A DNA stretch of 64,000 nt, taken from Chrysoperla carnea (lineage: Eukaryota; Arthropoda; Insecta; Neuroptera; Chrysopidae). The translations under genes were made by a program, and so were the position numbers. The notes beneath the pieces were generated by a model. That model had not been told where the DNA came from. It saw only the letters and a program-made list of their open reading frames with translations, and searched no databases. Positions 1 through 12,854 of this stretch are shown piece by piece. The first letter of the stretch is position 1; the number at the start of each line of letters is the position of its first letter. The DNA is taken from assembly GCF_905475395.1 (NCBI RefSeq), contig NC_058339.1:11912001-11976000 (forward strand), read 5' to 3'.

Positions 1-857
1 AACATAATTCATTTTTATATAATTTATAATTACGAAAAGTAAAAATTCAGTTCAAGATTTTGTTATGTTTCTAGTGACACTTCGTAAACTCCTTTCTAGA
101 AAGCAAATTTCTAGAAAAAATATCTAATGTTAAAACTATAAAAATGAATTTTAGGATCTTAGAAACACCGCAATAAACTTATTGATATTAAGTTTAGAAT
201 TTTTGTAATAAAATTTTTGATTAATTAAACATTTTTTTGTCACAGGTTTGGTTACAGTTATAGTACTAGGATAAAATATTCATGAAATTTCAAAACACAA
301 TATATTCATTCATTCCCCTTTTGATGCGATCGTTTTTAAGTGGTATTATATTTCATAAGGATATTGTATGTAGTTTTAGTAACAGAATTATTCGAACTTT
401 CTAAAGTGTTATACACTAATAACTCTTGACGTTGTTTTTATACCGTAGAATTATTTTAAAATAGATATTGGAGACGAATTACTATTCATGAAAACAATTT
501 TGTTGGAAAATCGAAGAAAATTCATATATTCAAAATCGCAAACATTTTGTAGGGTTAGAAATAACATTTCTAATGATTTTCTAAATGATTTTCTTTTGAG
601 ACACTTGCTTGAAATTTACGCAATTTATAGTATAATGAATCATTTTTGAAAAAATTTGTCTGGCCAACAATTTTTAATAAGCTTTAAGCAGACCTTTTGT
701 TATAAATTGAATTATTTATGAAAATGCACATCATAGCAACTTCTTGAGTTTAAAAAAAATAAAATATAACATATCTTATTTGTGTTAAAACTTGTCTGAA
801 TAATAAAAAAATAATTTAAATTTTAAGTTTATTAAAACTTGTTAATAAACTTAATTT
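1..857. other. intergenic, nothing recognised
   Basis: AT-rich sequence with no open frame of note, no splice-like coding segment and no repeat shared with the rest of the window that I could see. Confidence 0.5.
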
Positions 858-1045
858 TGAAGGGTACTTTTGTCCCACCCTATAAGAGTTTATTGAAAAA
901 TCACGTCGAAAGTACGCATATATATGACTTTGTTGAGTACACTCAAGCAAACATTTTCCACTGGCTCTCATAAATATCAACTAACGAGGAATCAATTCCT
1001 CGGTTAGACTATTTTTTCGGTATTATTTCCTCGATTAATGATAGT
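858..1045 (+). repeat. dispersed repeat E, copy 1
   Basis: This block matches 29787-29965 in the same orientation. Shared pieces include TTGTTGAGTACACTC, ACATTTTCCAC and TTTCCTCGATTA. I see no inverted ends or coding frame. It is a diverged copy of an unidentified interspersed family. The span 1046-1600 after it holds nothing recognised. Confidence 0.55.
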
Positions 1046-1600
1046 GAATCCATTTATAAATCGTGCAACGGTGTAATTACTTACACACGTTGGCAACGAT
1101 GATCTTTCTTAACTTAGTTTTTCTTGAAATTTTTTTTTAAATTCTTATTAGATGTATATAATTATACCTTCCAGTCTATAAGATAAGAATAATAACTAAA
1201 AAGAAAATGTACATTTTATGTACTTTATAATTGTATGTATTGTTTCAATATGCAAATAATATTTTTTAAAAAATGAAAAAAAGTAAAATAAACATTTTTA
1301 TTATGCATAGAAAACTTAATGCAACAAGCATGGTTTTAAAAAATTATCTACTTTTTGCTATGTTAATAAGTATTATCATAAAAGAAATGAGATAGGCGGT
1401 GTGCTTAGTATGGTAGTCTGGTCCGTTCCACGACTTATAAAATGTATTTAAACGATGAATATTATTTTTTTAAATTCCAAAAGAGAAACGATGCAGATTA
1501 TTACACAAATATTTATTATTATAGTCAAATTAAAGAGTCCATTCACCGCCAATGTTTAAATTAAAAAATATTATATTAAAAACTAATTCTTTTTTAAGTC

Positions 1601-1965
1601 TTAAGGAAGGTCCCTCGGCAATAATAGAAAAAATAAATTAGTAGATAAGGATCCCAATTTTTAGTATCCCAATTTTTAGTATGTTCACGAAATATATTCT
1701 TGTATAAAACAAAAATTTGGGTATCTTACCGCTCAATTAAGAGAGTTTTTATTAATTAAAAATACACTAAATAACATACCATCCTCATAACAGGTTATGT
1801 TATTTAGTGTATTTTTAATTAATAAAAACTCTCTTAATTGAACGGTAAGATACCCAAATTTTTGTTTTATACAATAATATATTTCGTGAACTATAACATA
1901 CTAAAAATTCGGATCCTTATCTACTAATTTATTTTTTTCTATTACTGGCGAGTCACCCTCCTTAA
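1601..1965. mobile_element. 365-bp foldback MITE, TTAA-ended
   Basis: The two halves are inverted copies around a short loop near 1780-1795. The outer ends read TTAAGGAAGG on the left and CCTCCTTAA on the right, so a TTAA lies at each boundary, as expected for piggyBac-type TTAA target duplication. The arms share about 170 bp with a few mismatches and small indels; one is a local duplication near 1652-1680 (CCCAATTTTTAGTAT twice). There is no coding capacity. The piggyBac assignment rests only on the TTAA and is an inference. Confidence 0.6.
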
Positions 1966-2689
1966 TAATGAAAAAAGGCCAAAATAATGAAAAAATTAAA
2001 AATACGAAACATTTGCCATGAAAATCGGTGTACGGGTATAAAAAACATTCTAATCACCTTTTTTTAAACAGTTTTTTTCGATATCTCTCCAACCATCTCT
2101 GACGCTAGGAAAAAATATTAAGAATCGGCCCTATTTGCCAATTTGTAGTAGACTAAGTTTAAAGTTCTGATTTCGGATAAGTAACTCAAAGATTGTGATA
2201 CCCTGCCTGACTGTGCAATATTTTAAAACTATTTTCCTATAAATAACGAAAATATGAGAGTGCCATCATCTTAAGTTCGACACACTGTATATGGTATGAC
2301 AATTGGTTCTATGGCCTAAGTGTATCTCTCGTGGACAGCCAATATCACTTGACCTAAGGGGCATTTTTCGCATAGGAAGATATAAAAAAATATAATCAAA
2401 AATTTTTCCCCAACGGCTACGCCCTTATATGCTCCACTATACAGTGTTATTTGAAATTTAATGATAATAAATTTCTATATATACATATGTAATGTGATAT
2501 TAATGCACATTACAAATATATACATAATATTGTCTTCTTGTAATATGTTTTAGACGTAATATAGTCTTAAAAGTAACACCTACTTGTTAAAAAGACGTAA
2601 AATGTCATAAGTTTAAGATTAAAATGGGTGTGTTTGATATTCTTATACACAAAAAGTTTCTTTGTAGTAGAGTGAAATTACGCCTTGTG
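1966..2689. other. intergenic spacer between two foldbacks
   Basis: No gene or inverted ends seen. There is a small hairpin around 2487-2522 (AATGTGATATTAATGCACATT region), of unknown meaning. Confidence 0.4.
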
Positions 2690-4674
2690 TATGGATTGAA
2701 AGTTCGAGCAGTGAAACTTTGGGGATTTTCTTTTCACATCAAAATAAGTATTTTTTGAAATTTTTTACTTTCCCGGAGTGGTGCAACATGTTTAAAAAAC
2801 AAAATGGCGTCAAAAATGAAATTTTTTTCAGAAATTTTATCATTTTTATTTTATATTCGCAAAAGGAGACATCGGTGCATATCCAAATTTGGTAGGTTTG
2901 TAGTCCATGTTAAGAACTACTCCTCATAATTTTTTGGTGGGGTTTCGTCCCTTCCCCTCCCAGTTATATATATATGTATACATGCATATGGTAAAACAGT
3001 TCATTTGGCTATAACTTGAAAAATATTCGATTGATTTTAATGAAACTAATATCAATAGTAGGTTTTATTACTTACAACTTTCGGTTAAAATTTTAGCGAA
3101 ATCCGTTAAATAGTTCGGCCAAAATTTCCAATTTAGGGAATTGTTTAAAATGGCTGCCATTTTATGCCATTTTGTCCTACGAGGTTAAATTTTTTTTTAA
3201 ATTGTAGCATTTTTTATTATCTTTCGATTTTATAATAAGTAGCTTACCCGTAAAATGACTCCTTGATCCATATTTTTGCGAAAAACGGAAAATTTAACAC
3301 TTTCTGGAAATAATTGTTTGGGGGGTGTATGGACTGGCTTTGGGGGGTGTTTTTTGCTTTGGCATGAGTAAACTATTTTAAAAAGAGGTCTATATGGTTT
3401 AAAGCAAAATTTTTAAGTTTTAACCCCCGCGCTGTAAGAGGGAAGGGGTGTATGAAATCAATGTATCTTAAAAGATTTTAAAAAGAGGTCAAAATAGTTT
3501 AAAATGCTAAAGTAACCCAAAATTTTAGATGCTTTTATTAATATAGCACTTTTTACAACATCCACCCCTTCCCCTCCCGCTTTCATATTTTTTGCAAATT
3601 CAAAATTTTTATGACGTATAAAGGGGTTTTTGGGGTCGCTGATCTCGAACTTTTGGCCCAAATAAGTACACCCCCTAAAAATATTACAATTGTTTTTGAT
3701 AATCTATTGCAAAATTCGAGATCAGCGACCCCAAAAACCCCTTTATACGTCATAAAAATTTTGAATTTGCAAAAAATATGCAAGCGGGAGGGGAAGGGGT
3801 GGATGTTGTAAAAAGTGCTATATTAATAAAAGCATCTAAAATTTTGGGTTACTTTAGCATTTTAAACTATTTTGACCTCTTTTTAAAATCTTTTAAGATA
3901 CATTTATTTCATACACCCCTTCCCTCTTACAGCGCGGGGGTTAAAACTTAAAAATTTTGCTTTAAACCATATAGACCTCTTTTTAAAATAGTTTACTCAT
4001 GCCAAAGCAAAAAACACCCCCCAAAGCCAGTCCATACACCCCCCAAACAATTATTTCCAGAAAGTGTTAAATTTTCCGTTTTTCGCAAAAATATGGATCA
4101 AGGAGTCATTTTACGGGTAAGCTACTAATTATAAAATCGAAAGATAATAAAAAATGCTACAATTTAAAAAAAAATTTAACCTCGTAGGACAAAATGGCAT
4201 AAAATGGCAGCCATTTTAAACAATTCCCTAAATTGGAAATTTTGGCCGAACTATTTAACGGATTTCGCTAAAATTTTAACCGAAAGTTGTAAGTAATAAA
4301 ACCTACTATTGATATTAGTTTCATTAAAATCAATCGAATATTTTTCAAGTTATAGTCAAATGAACTGTTTTACCATATGCATGTATACATATATATATAA
4401 CTGGGAGGGGAAGGGACGAAACCCCACCAAAAAATTATGAGGAGTAGTTCTTAACATGGACTACAAACCTACCAAATTTGGATATGCACCGATGTCTCCT
4501 TTTGCGAATATAAAATAAAAATGATAAAATTTCTGAAAAAAATTTCATTTTTGACGCCATTTTGTTTTTTAAACATGTTGCACCACTCCGGGAAAGTAAA
4601 AAATTTCAAAAAATACTTATTTTGATGTGAAAAGAAAATCCCCAAAGTTTCGCTGCTCGAACTTTTAATCCATA
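2690..4674. repeat. 2-kb near-perfect palindrome (foldback element)
   Basis: The left arm 2690-3649 is the inverted copy of the right arm 3714-4674, separated by a loop of about 65 bp. Reading both arms, I find only scattered single-base differences (for example 3012 GGCT against GACT, and near 3460 ATCAATG against AATAAATG), so identity is near 99%. The element carries no convincing gene: its 66-68 codon open frames are mirror images of arm sequence. Either strand, if transcribed, would fold into an approximately 960-bp hairpin. The boundaries (TATGGATT...AATCCATA) are where similarity stops; I found no clear target-site duplication. It could be a large non-autonomous foldback transposon or a recent inverted duplication. 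Confidence 0.85.
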
Positions 4675-5545
4675 TAACAGCCTTTTTTTGCTTAGATTTA
4701 CTCCAGTATTGTGTCTTTATGTAGATTCAACCGTAGTAATATACTTATCTACTAACTCTCTACTATAATATCAGTCAATGTTGCTTTGTTTCTATGTGTT
4801 ACAGAATTAGATACCATGAGATACGATGTTAAGTTTCATAGAAAAACAAAGCAAATGGAGCACTCTCGTAAATATAAATATTATATAGTTAGAGTTACAC
4901 TTGAACAAACAATGATACAAAAATAAAATTAATTCTTCTAGGTCACTGTATAGTATATTAAATACGCTGTTGCATTTAATATGAAAGAAAATATGCGGTC
5001 AAAAAGAAAGCATATGCATATTTAAATACAAGGCAAGACAAACGATATACCCAATGTAAAATCGTTAATAAAATATTTATATCGAGTCCGAAAAATTCTT
5101 CGGTTCTTTGATCTACACGCCACAAATGTCCACTATTCACATTCTTTCTAAAACCTCAATTCTATATAAATTTAATTTTTGTAATTTGTTCACCGTTTAT
5201 TTTACTGAAGTACTGCCGATTAGCAATAAGTTCTAAAACGTTGAAAAATTATCCTATTTCTCACCCAAAAATTCGTCGGATTTAGTGATAGGGTTTATTG
5301 AAGAATTCAATGAAAAAAGAATTTTTCGATATGTTAACCCTGAGGAAACTTTGCAAACTTCGCTTGAGTTTTGTCAGAAGTGATATTATTTTCATTAGTG
5401 ATGAGCAAAATTAGTCTTGATCTTAAAATCTTGGTCTTGGTCTGGCAAATTTAAATTTTGACCTACTTTTGTAAAATTTTGTCCAAGCAGAATATCGTAT
5501 ATAGGCGTTTACTGGTACAATAAACTTATTTTATGGTACTTAACA
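4675..5545. other. intergenic, nothing recognised
   Basis: AT-rich DNA between the palindrome and the next MITE. No coding or structural signal was seen. Confidence 0.4.
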
Positions 5546-5547
5546 TA

Positions 5548-5988
5548 CAGTATGTTCATTTCAAAAGTATCCACCTTTAATAAATCTTAACTTGATGTGA
5601 TTATTGTTTTGAGTAAAAACACGTCGATTTAGATATCGAAGGAGAAGTTCAAAAATGGTATCTAGAGAATTTTAGGATCAAGAGCTGTTAAGGGTGGATA
5701 CATTTCATATTAAGTGTGGTGTATCTTTGGAATCATTCAATCGACTTCAATTTTTTTATCATGATTAAATAGAGAATTTTACGCCTTTTCAAATGATGTA
5801 TCATAAGGGGGTGCCATTTGAAATTTCAAAGTTAGGGTGGCTTGGGAGGAAGGAATGAAAACTAAAATTCTCTAGGTACCTTTTTGGAACTTTCCCCTCG
5901 ATATTTTGTGTTTGTTTTTTCACTCACAACAACAATCATATCCGGTCAAAAGTTACTAAGGGTGGATACTTTTGAAATGAACACACTA
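5548..5988. mobile_element. 441-bp Tc1/mariner-type MITE with TA duplication
   Basis: The ends are inverted repeats of about 29 bp. The left starts CAGTATGTTCATTTCAAAAG and the right, reversed, TAGTGTGTTCATTTCAAAAG. Both run into TATCCACC. A TA dinucleotide flanks each end (5546-5547 and 5989-5990), as expected for Tc1/mariner insertion. A third TIR-like piece (GGGTGGATAC) occurs internally near 5693. There is no transposase frame, so it is non-autonomous. Confidence 0.75.
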
Positions 5989-8721
5989 TACAGTTTTTTT
6001 TTTCACATAAAAAGCTGTAAAAATATTTAATATCCATGTAATATTGATATAATAGCGAAGATACTATCTTATCTCCCTGTACAAGAGGGAGATTATGTAA
6101 GTATCGTAAATACTTACCCACTGTATATGTAAGTATTATTTTCATTAAAAATGAATAAACTTTATTTTTTAGGAAGGTATATAAACATCCAAAAAATAAC
6201 ACGTCCTAAATAGGTATATTGTTACTTTATATATTTTGTATCTTATGATGATACTTTAACTATCATCAATAACCAATAAACTGACGCAATACATGATGAT
6301 AGATAGCTTATTAAATTGTACGTAGCAAGAAAAAACATACCACCTGTGTGTGTTTATGAACATAATATATTAAAGATATTACCTTAAAATTAGATGAGCC
6401 GTTAATTTCATATTACGGAAGCACATTTAATGGTGTAATGCATTTTATTATAATACAGAGAAAGATACTATCTAAACAGTCTTGTTAATTTCTACAAGGT
6501 GTGTAAAATTCAGCAAGGGATTTTCTAAAGGATATGTTAATCGAAATTAAAAAAATGTTCTGTTTCTAGGTTTTTGTCATCTGTTAAAAAAAAAAGGAAA
6601 TATCATAGGTTTTTGTCATCAGTCTCACGTCTGCCTATCCCTCCGTCTAACACAACTTTTTTCCATGTTTATTTCAGGAAAACCTATAGATATTATGAGT
6701 TCTATTAACAATATTCTTTATTAGGTGTCAGTCACCCCACGCTCCCCTACGTGCTCTATATTTTAATAATGGGGGGCACAAATTTTTTCACTTTTGCAGA
6801 AGAAACAGATATATATTTTTTAGTGTGACTCTTCGAAGATGCTGTCAAAAAATTTAGTAATTCGATCGTGGAAGCCGAAACATTTATCAAGAACAATCTT
6901 GCTGCACGTAGTTTCAAAGAAGCATGACTTCGCAAATACAAATCTTTTTGCTCCAATGTTTTAGTAGTAAATTGTAGGTTTAATAACATTTAATTATTTT
7001 TACATTTGTTCGTTGTAAATTAATGATACCTTACTATAAAACATTTAGATAATTTTTGATTAATATGATTTATAGCGTAGATATTTTATAATTACATGAT
7101 CTTGATCAGTTGGAAACATGTTTTACTTATCGTACTCAATGTCAATCAAATTTATTAAATTGATTGACAAATAGGTATAATGGATAAATAAATTTTTGGT
7201 TATTATCAGTCATTATCGAATGTGTCATAATGTGATAATATTATTTCATTTTATATACTTAATGTTGCTTAATATAAAACATTGACAATAATTCCATAAA
7301 TGTTAAATTCCAGTTGGAAATAAATATTTGTGTTATTCTTATTTAGTAGAATTTTCGCCTAATTGTAAGGGAATATACAATATACAATGTGGTTTTTCAC
7401 GGATTTTTGTAAAACGTCAAATTTTTCAGTTATTTAACGTTAAATACTTCGAATTTCAATCGCCAATAACACTGACAGTATTTCCATTTGCAACATATAT
7501 TTCCCCCCGTCTGGAAGAGGTGATTACCACCTCTAGGTAAAAGCACCACTAGGTACATATAACTTTTGATCTAGCGGGTGAACAAATCTTAAAACCAAAT
7601 TTTCAAATTAATCGGAGCTATAGCATAGAATTTAGATGTTTAAGTCTCACTTACTGGAGTAAATAGTACATGCATCGAATAATCAGTTTTTAGTTTTTTT
7701 TAAAGGCCTGATTATTATGGTTGAATGCCCATAAACAAACAAAATCAAGTATCCATACTTTCACATTTATAATATATAGGGTTAGGGATAGTGATTTCTT
7801 TAGCCTGCGAAATTCCACATGATTCGAGCTAGTAAACCATTATTTTAATATATCATTTTTATCTGTATATAGACGACATGTAGTGTGAAAACTACATACG
7901 ATTTTTTTTTCATAGATTGAAAAACAATAAAAACTCTATAATTGTAACAAAAAACAAAATAAAATGTACACTACGTATACATTCGCGCACGACGAATGAT
8001 GGAGGGGATATTATAATCGAGATTCAAAAATCCCAAGCGATTATCTATATACTATACTGTAACGTGAATACAATACCATAAAATTATACTGCTACAATGC
8101 AATATGAAAATTGTTATTAAAAATGGTACCATTGAGACATTACTCCCGCCTCATACGAGAGTTGAAGAGTGATATCATATCCTGACTACTTAATACTCAG
8201 GTAATAGTATTCATTCATTGTGTACAATGATTTTAAAACAAATAGCAAAAAAAAATATGGTTTCCTGTTGTATACTGATAACGTCTATATACAACTTCTG
8301 TATACTGATAACGTATACAGAAAAAAACGATTTCTTGACGCAAGAAATTTTTGCTTGAACGCAAGATAAACGTCAATTGAAATTATTAAATGATTATCGG
8401 AAAAGGATGATGATGGATTCATAATAGTGGAGTCATTATTGAGATCCCGGTAACTGTGATTTGGAGACGGATGTATCCACGGATATATATGTTTGGCAAT
8501 CCAGTACCTACAGCAAATAATTCTAAAATTTTGTCAAAACAATAATTAATTTGTGAAATGGGTAAAATATTTTTCATTTGGTTAAAATAACGGAAAAAGT
8601 TATGTTCGCTTACAGCAAAGAAAAACTTTTAGTCGAAACAACAATTTTTGTGAATTGTTTTTAATTTTAAAAATTTATGTTGCTTAAAAAACTTTTTGTT
8701 TAATTGATTGTATTCCTAATC
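5989..8721. other. intergenic upstream of the tetraspanin gene
   Basis: It holds a short direct duplication at 6567-6622 (TAGGTTTTTGTCATC twice), a diverged dispersed repeat at 7405-7480 listed separately, and a duplicated CTGTATACTGATAACGT piece at 8270-8320. No exon could be supported. The open frames at 6756-6989 and 7328-7540 have no family support. Confidence 0.45.
7405..7480 (+). repeat. dispersed repeat D, copy 1
   Basis: Matches 27605-27680: both contain AAACGTCAAATTTTT, GTTAAATACT and GAATTTCAATCGCCAAT. About 76 bp are shared; the family is unknown. Confidence 0.5.
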
Positions 8722-10694
8722 ATGGGAAAATGTTGTAAAACATGTTCTAAGAAATGTTGCAGTTCATGTTATACATCTATTTTTATTTTTTGTTGTACAT
8801 GTTGGCCTAAATGTTTATACAAAACTATCTCAATAACAGTAAAATTATTGGCTGTATGCAGTGTGGTGAGTATTGACGAATTATGTAATATTTCTGGAGA
8901 GATTCGCGACTCCAAGATACCATAGAAACACTATAAATATTGTATTTCCAAAAAGAACTATTAAAAATTTTATTTCAGGTAATCGCTATTTCGTTAATAC
9001 ACTTAGTGATGTGGTATCATACTGTCGTATCCAAAATAAAGAACTTGGATCCTCCTATAGATTTTGGTATGAATCAATTTATCTTGGACGCATTAGTTAT
9101 TATTTTCATTCCTCCGTTTGCTTACATTTTGTTTTTCATTTTTTGTAGAGATAAAAAGTTACGAGTAAGTTTTCAATTACAATTAATTATTCTGTACTTC
9201 TTGAAATAACTCGTGGCTTCGTAATCATTAATAAACCAAAAAGTACTAGCGTAAAATTTCGTACCAATTTGTACTGACAAAAGTAAAAAAAAAATTTGTA
9301 CATGCTTTCCCAACAAGGTTTCGGAACACACTGTTGTTAGGAGAGTTAAATTTTCATACGTAAATCACAATTCTAGCTTCAGGAGTTGCAGCTGTCTGCT
9401 GATATTTCAGTCAATTTTTATTTTATATATACATAAGACAGAAGAGAAGAAAGAACAAAAGATATGATTCGAATAATAATTCTGTTCGGAAAATAATTAC
9501 GCCTCGATATTAAGATAGTGAGCCAATAAATTTAATGATTTTTTTTCTCACTAGGTGCATGTATTTAATGGCATTGCCTGTGTCTTATTTTTATCGTATT
9601 ACATGCAAATACGAAGCTACGATTTTGATAAAAATGAAACCAAATTTACAAACTTTCTTAGTGATAAATTCGATAAATATAAGATCAATAAATATTTTAT
9701 AAGTAAATTTAATGAATTACAAGAGGTGGTAAGTAAATTTATTCATGATTAGTTGGTAGTTTCAAATAAGTTTCTATCGCGAATTGCTTCACACTGATCC
9801 TTGTGATTTTTATCAACCAAAATTTTTTGAAGTTCCTGTTATCAGTCTTACTCGATATAAAAATTTAATACAAATCGTTTATTTTTATTTTTCAATGAAG
9901 TCTTCTTGTTGTGGAATAACGGACTATAAAGATTATTGGCAAACCGACTGGAAAACTGAAAGGCAGAAGAAAAAGTTAATTTATAAAAAATATGATGAAG
10001 AATATCCATTATCTTGTTGTGGACTCACTAATGAGTATGGTAGATCATGTACACGAAGAAATCGTAGATTTCAAATCAATGGTTGCGCTGGTACATATTT
10101 TCGAATTTATAAAGCAATACAACACTGTATTTTGGCAATGATATGCTGCTTGGTAAGTGTTCAATACATTTATCAACAGTCGAAGCTTATGCAAAGTTTG
10201 TTTACACCTGCAGATTATATATGAACCTACGTTTATGCCTCCAACAATATAGAAAGGTGTGTTAAAATTGCAGGTATTGTTGGCGAAGTAAAGTATCGCC
10301 AAAATGTATATCAACAGGTAACGAATATTCGTAAACAGGTCACGCTTGACTTGGGCAGATAACTGATATTTTTATTTGGGACGTAGATAATGAATTTTTT
10401 GATCCCCAAAACCAAATTTTGACCTAAGCTAAAGAAGTCCTAAAATTTTAGGGAGCCAAATAATTTTTAATCTAATCTATAGAAAATCGGCGAAAAGTAC
10501 AGAAAAAGGTAAACGGACTTAACGGACAACTTTTTAACCAGCCGTTGCTAAATAAAAAACGCTAAAGCCGTAAAATATACAAAAAAATTTTAACTAATTT
10601 TTCTTTGTTTCAGTTAGCTGAATCAACATTTATATTTAGTTTTAAAATATGTAGACGTCAACTTAAAAACTGGGCAGAGGAATTATCGGATTGA
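8722..10694 (+). CDS. tetraspanin, five exons, complete
   Basis: Tetraspanin family membrane organiser. Such proteins cross the plasma membrane four times and recruit partner proteins through a large extracellular loop. Exons: 8722-8865, 8979-9164, 9555-9728, 9901-10152, 10614-10694. All introns (113, 390, 172 and 461 bp) are GT-AG, with GTGAGT or GTAAGT donors and phase 0, giving 278 residues. Membrane segments lie near residues 38-61, 83-104, 111-129 and 238-264. The loop carries the family signature: CCG at 171-173, PLSCC at 204-208, Cys218 and GC at 229-230. The start is ATG 8722 because the frame upstream has no earlier ATG. The N-terminus is unusually cysteine-rich: 10 Cys in the first 31 residues, after MGKCC. 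Tetraspanin cysteines next to membranes are usually palmitoylated, so heavy lipidation is likely. AATAAA follows at 10777. Which tetraspanin subfamily it belongs to is unclear. The 3/4 junction is the least certain, but joining there places CCG directly after the expected helix. Confidence 0.9.
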
Positions 10695-10776
10695 TGTTTT
10701 TTTTCTTTTCATGTTATTTCTTTATCTAAAACTTTAAGTGAAGGATCGATCCGTACCTTGGATATATTACCAGTTG

Positions 10777-10782
10777 AATAAA
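10777..10782 (+). terminator. poly(A) signal of the tetraspanin gene
   Basis: AATAAA, 82 bp after the stop codon at 10694, followed by AT-rich sequence. It is the first such hexamer downstream on this strand. Confidence 0.55.
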
Positions 10783-11924
10783 AATATTATTCCTTAAATA
10801 TTGTGATATAAAATAAATTGAGTCCTATAATATAAGATCCTCTATAATATAAGACTCATGTAGAGATTGTATGTCTACGCGAGTCAACAAAAAAAAAATG
10901 AAATCATTTGTAGTAATACGTATCAACTTTGTGTAGTGTTTTGCTTCTATTTGTTTTTATTTTTTCATCCACTCTGAATCGGTAGGTATCTATTTTGCTT
11001 GTTGTATCGAATCCATGTATCTATATATATACTTCGATTGAAACACTTTACTTTAATAAATCGAATGATTGAACAAATAGGTATAAATTGAATCACTAGA
11101 ATAGGAAATTTTTAAAAGAGTATAAGAGATAAGTACATTTATTCTATATATCTATCTATATATGTCATAACCATAGTTTTTTTTATATAAAAAAGCTACG
11201 TAAAGACTCCTGGTGCCTCTTTCGACAGTTTTATAAGTTCTTGTTTGTGCATAAGGATATTTTATTGTTGTTCCATTGTTTATTTTCGCTCATAATTTGA
11301 GATCTAAAGAGAATTTGTAAAATAAACAATACATACTTGATACTTCGTGAGTGGCTTCCTTTTGGTGAGTCTACTAAAAGTTCTGTGGTCTCTAATGGGC
11401 ACGATAACGTCATATTTAAGCTATCGTTTTGAAAAAACTTAGGGAATTTGTCGAACACTATAACCAATTGAGAGCGCAACACTTTCGAAAAAAGTAGTAA
11501 AGAGAAGTTTGGTAGACTCGCCTAAAAGAAGCTACTCAAGAAAATTCAATATTAATCATTTTACAAAGGACCCTTTTAGTCCCACGGTCTCTTCCACATT
11601 TATTCATTTTTTATTGAAATTACAGTGATTGCACCACGCAGCGTAATGTTTTAAAAGTTTGCGTTTTTACAGGTTTCTGTATAAAAAGTGTAGAATAGAA
11701 AATGCGATAATTTAATTTTTATCCATTTTTTTATTCAAATAAAATTATATTTTTATTTACGAATAGTATTTTACTAATTTTACTGGCTTAGTAAAATCAA
11801 AAAAAAATTTTCTAAATAAATTGCATAGTAGTCTAAGAGACGGTGTAAGAACAACCTTCATCTATCTGAAAATTGCTTGGAAAATAGAAATTCAGGAATA
11901 GGGCTAGAATTACACCCAGACCTG
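10783..11924. other. intergenic, nothing firm
   Basis: No feature was supported. The reverse-strand open frame at 11231-11482 is slightly less AT-rich than its surroundings but matches no family I know and lacks clear splice signals. Confidence 0.35.
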
Positions 11925-12200
11925 TTTGTTGTTATATCATCCATAACCTTATATTTTGATGGTATTATTATAAACTACAAGATTGTTTCAATATAGTGTG
12001 ATAGTTTTTTATCACACTCTCTAGATTTTTTGATATAGAAATATCCAATTGAAAAGGATAACCTTTATGATTCATCATTTTTTCAGCCAACTATGAACGA
12101 TAAAATAATAATAAAAACCCCGATGACTTAGGAATTTTTTGTGAGTTTTTATTGAAAAGTTTTATTGAAATCCCTAGTAGGTATTAGGTATTCAATCCTT
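11925..12200 (-). repeat. dispersed repeat C, copy 1
   Basis: Reverse-oriented relative to the copies at 14245-14970 and 24816-25120. Shared landmarks include ATTTTATCGTTC, GATATTTCTATATCAAAAAA and ATAAGGTTG-type sequence. No coding frame. In the 24.8-kb locus this family sits inside a TA-flanked element, which suggests a non-autonomous DNA transposon. Confidence 0.6.
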
Positions 12201-12854
12201 GCATATCTCCTTAAGAATGAAATGAATAAAATCGATATTTAATAAACTAATATTTATGGCTAATAACAAAAAATAATATTCAGTAGGTATACTATTTAGT
12301 TCATGATTATATTATTTATTTATGTTGTAATTAAAATTGTGTGATAATAATAATTACACATGCATTTATAATACCCAATCAAATTTGTTGTATATATTTC
12401 TAGTGAATTTAAATAACTTACTGCACACAATGGCTATTTTAACGTACCTAAAATAATCATTAAACTAATAATCTAAATTCTAAAACAATTCAAATGATTA
12501 TCACAAAACAAATGTGGAGAACAATACAACGACATTGGTAAACACGGGTATTAACTAATTGATTAAAAAAACTTAAAAAAAAAAACAGATCGGTGATCAA
12601 CGATGAGCAACGGCTAATGGTTAATAATGTCAAGAATCAAAAAATGCTTTAAATAGTTCATAAAATTAAATACAATAGTTTTTTCTAATGTTAATTGAAG
12701 AGCGGATCCGTAACTAGGGCGTGGCAAAGAAGCCACTCGCCACCTGCGCAACAGAAATTGAGGCGTAAAACAAACAATATGTTTTATACGTAAAAAAGAA
12801 AAGTTAGAAAAAAATACTTTGAGAATTCTCCGAACTCGAAATAACTTTTAATAT
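12201..12854. other. intergenic, nothing recognised
   Basis: Contains a short GC-richer patch at 12705-12775 (GGGCGTGGCAAAGAAGCCAC) with no identifiable frame or RNA fold. Confidence 0.35.

Noticed and set aside
3458..3811. Overlapping 66-68 codon open frames in the 2-kb palindrome
   Set aside because: They are mirror images of the same arm sequence and match no protein; palindromes create such paired frames automatically.
6756..6989. 77-codon reverse-strand frame
   Set aside because: No recognised family, no splice context, and expected by chance in this much AT-rich DNA.
8873..9209. Longer open frames across the tetraspanin exon 1-2 region
   Set aside because: They read through clear GTGAGT/GTAAGT donors and the TTTCAG acceptor; only the spliced path gives a tetraspanin.
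10045..10314. 89-codon reverse-strand frame over tetraspanin exon 4
   Set aside because: Shadow of the real exon on the opposite strand.
12705..12775. GC-richer patch as a tRNA or rRNA fragment
   Set aside because: No cloverleaf, no T-loop GTTCRANNC and no recognisable rRNA sequence.
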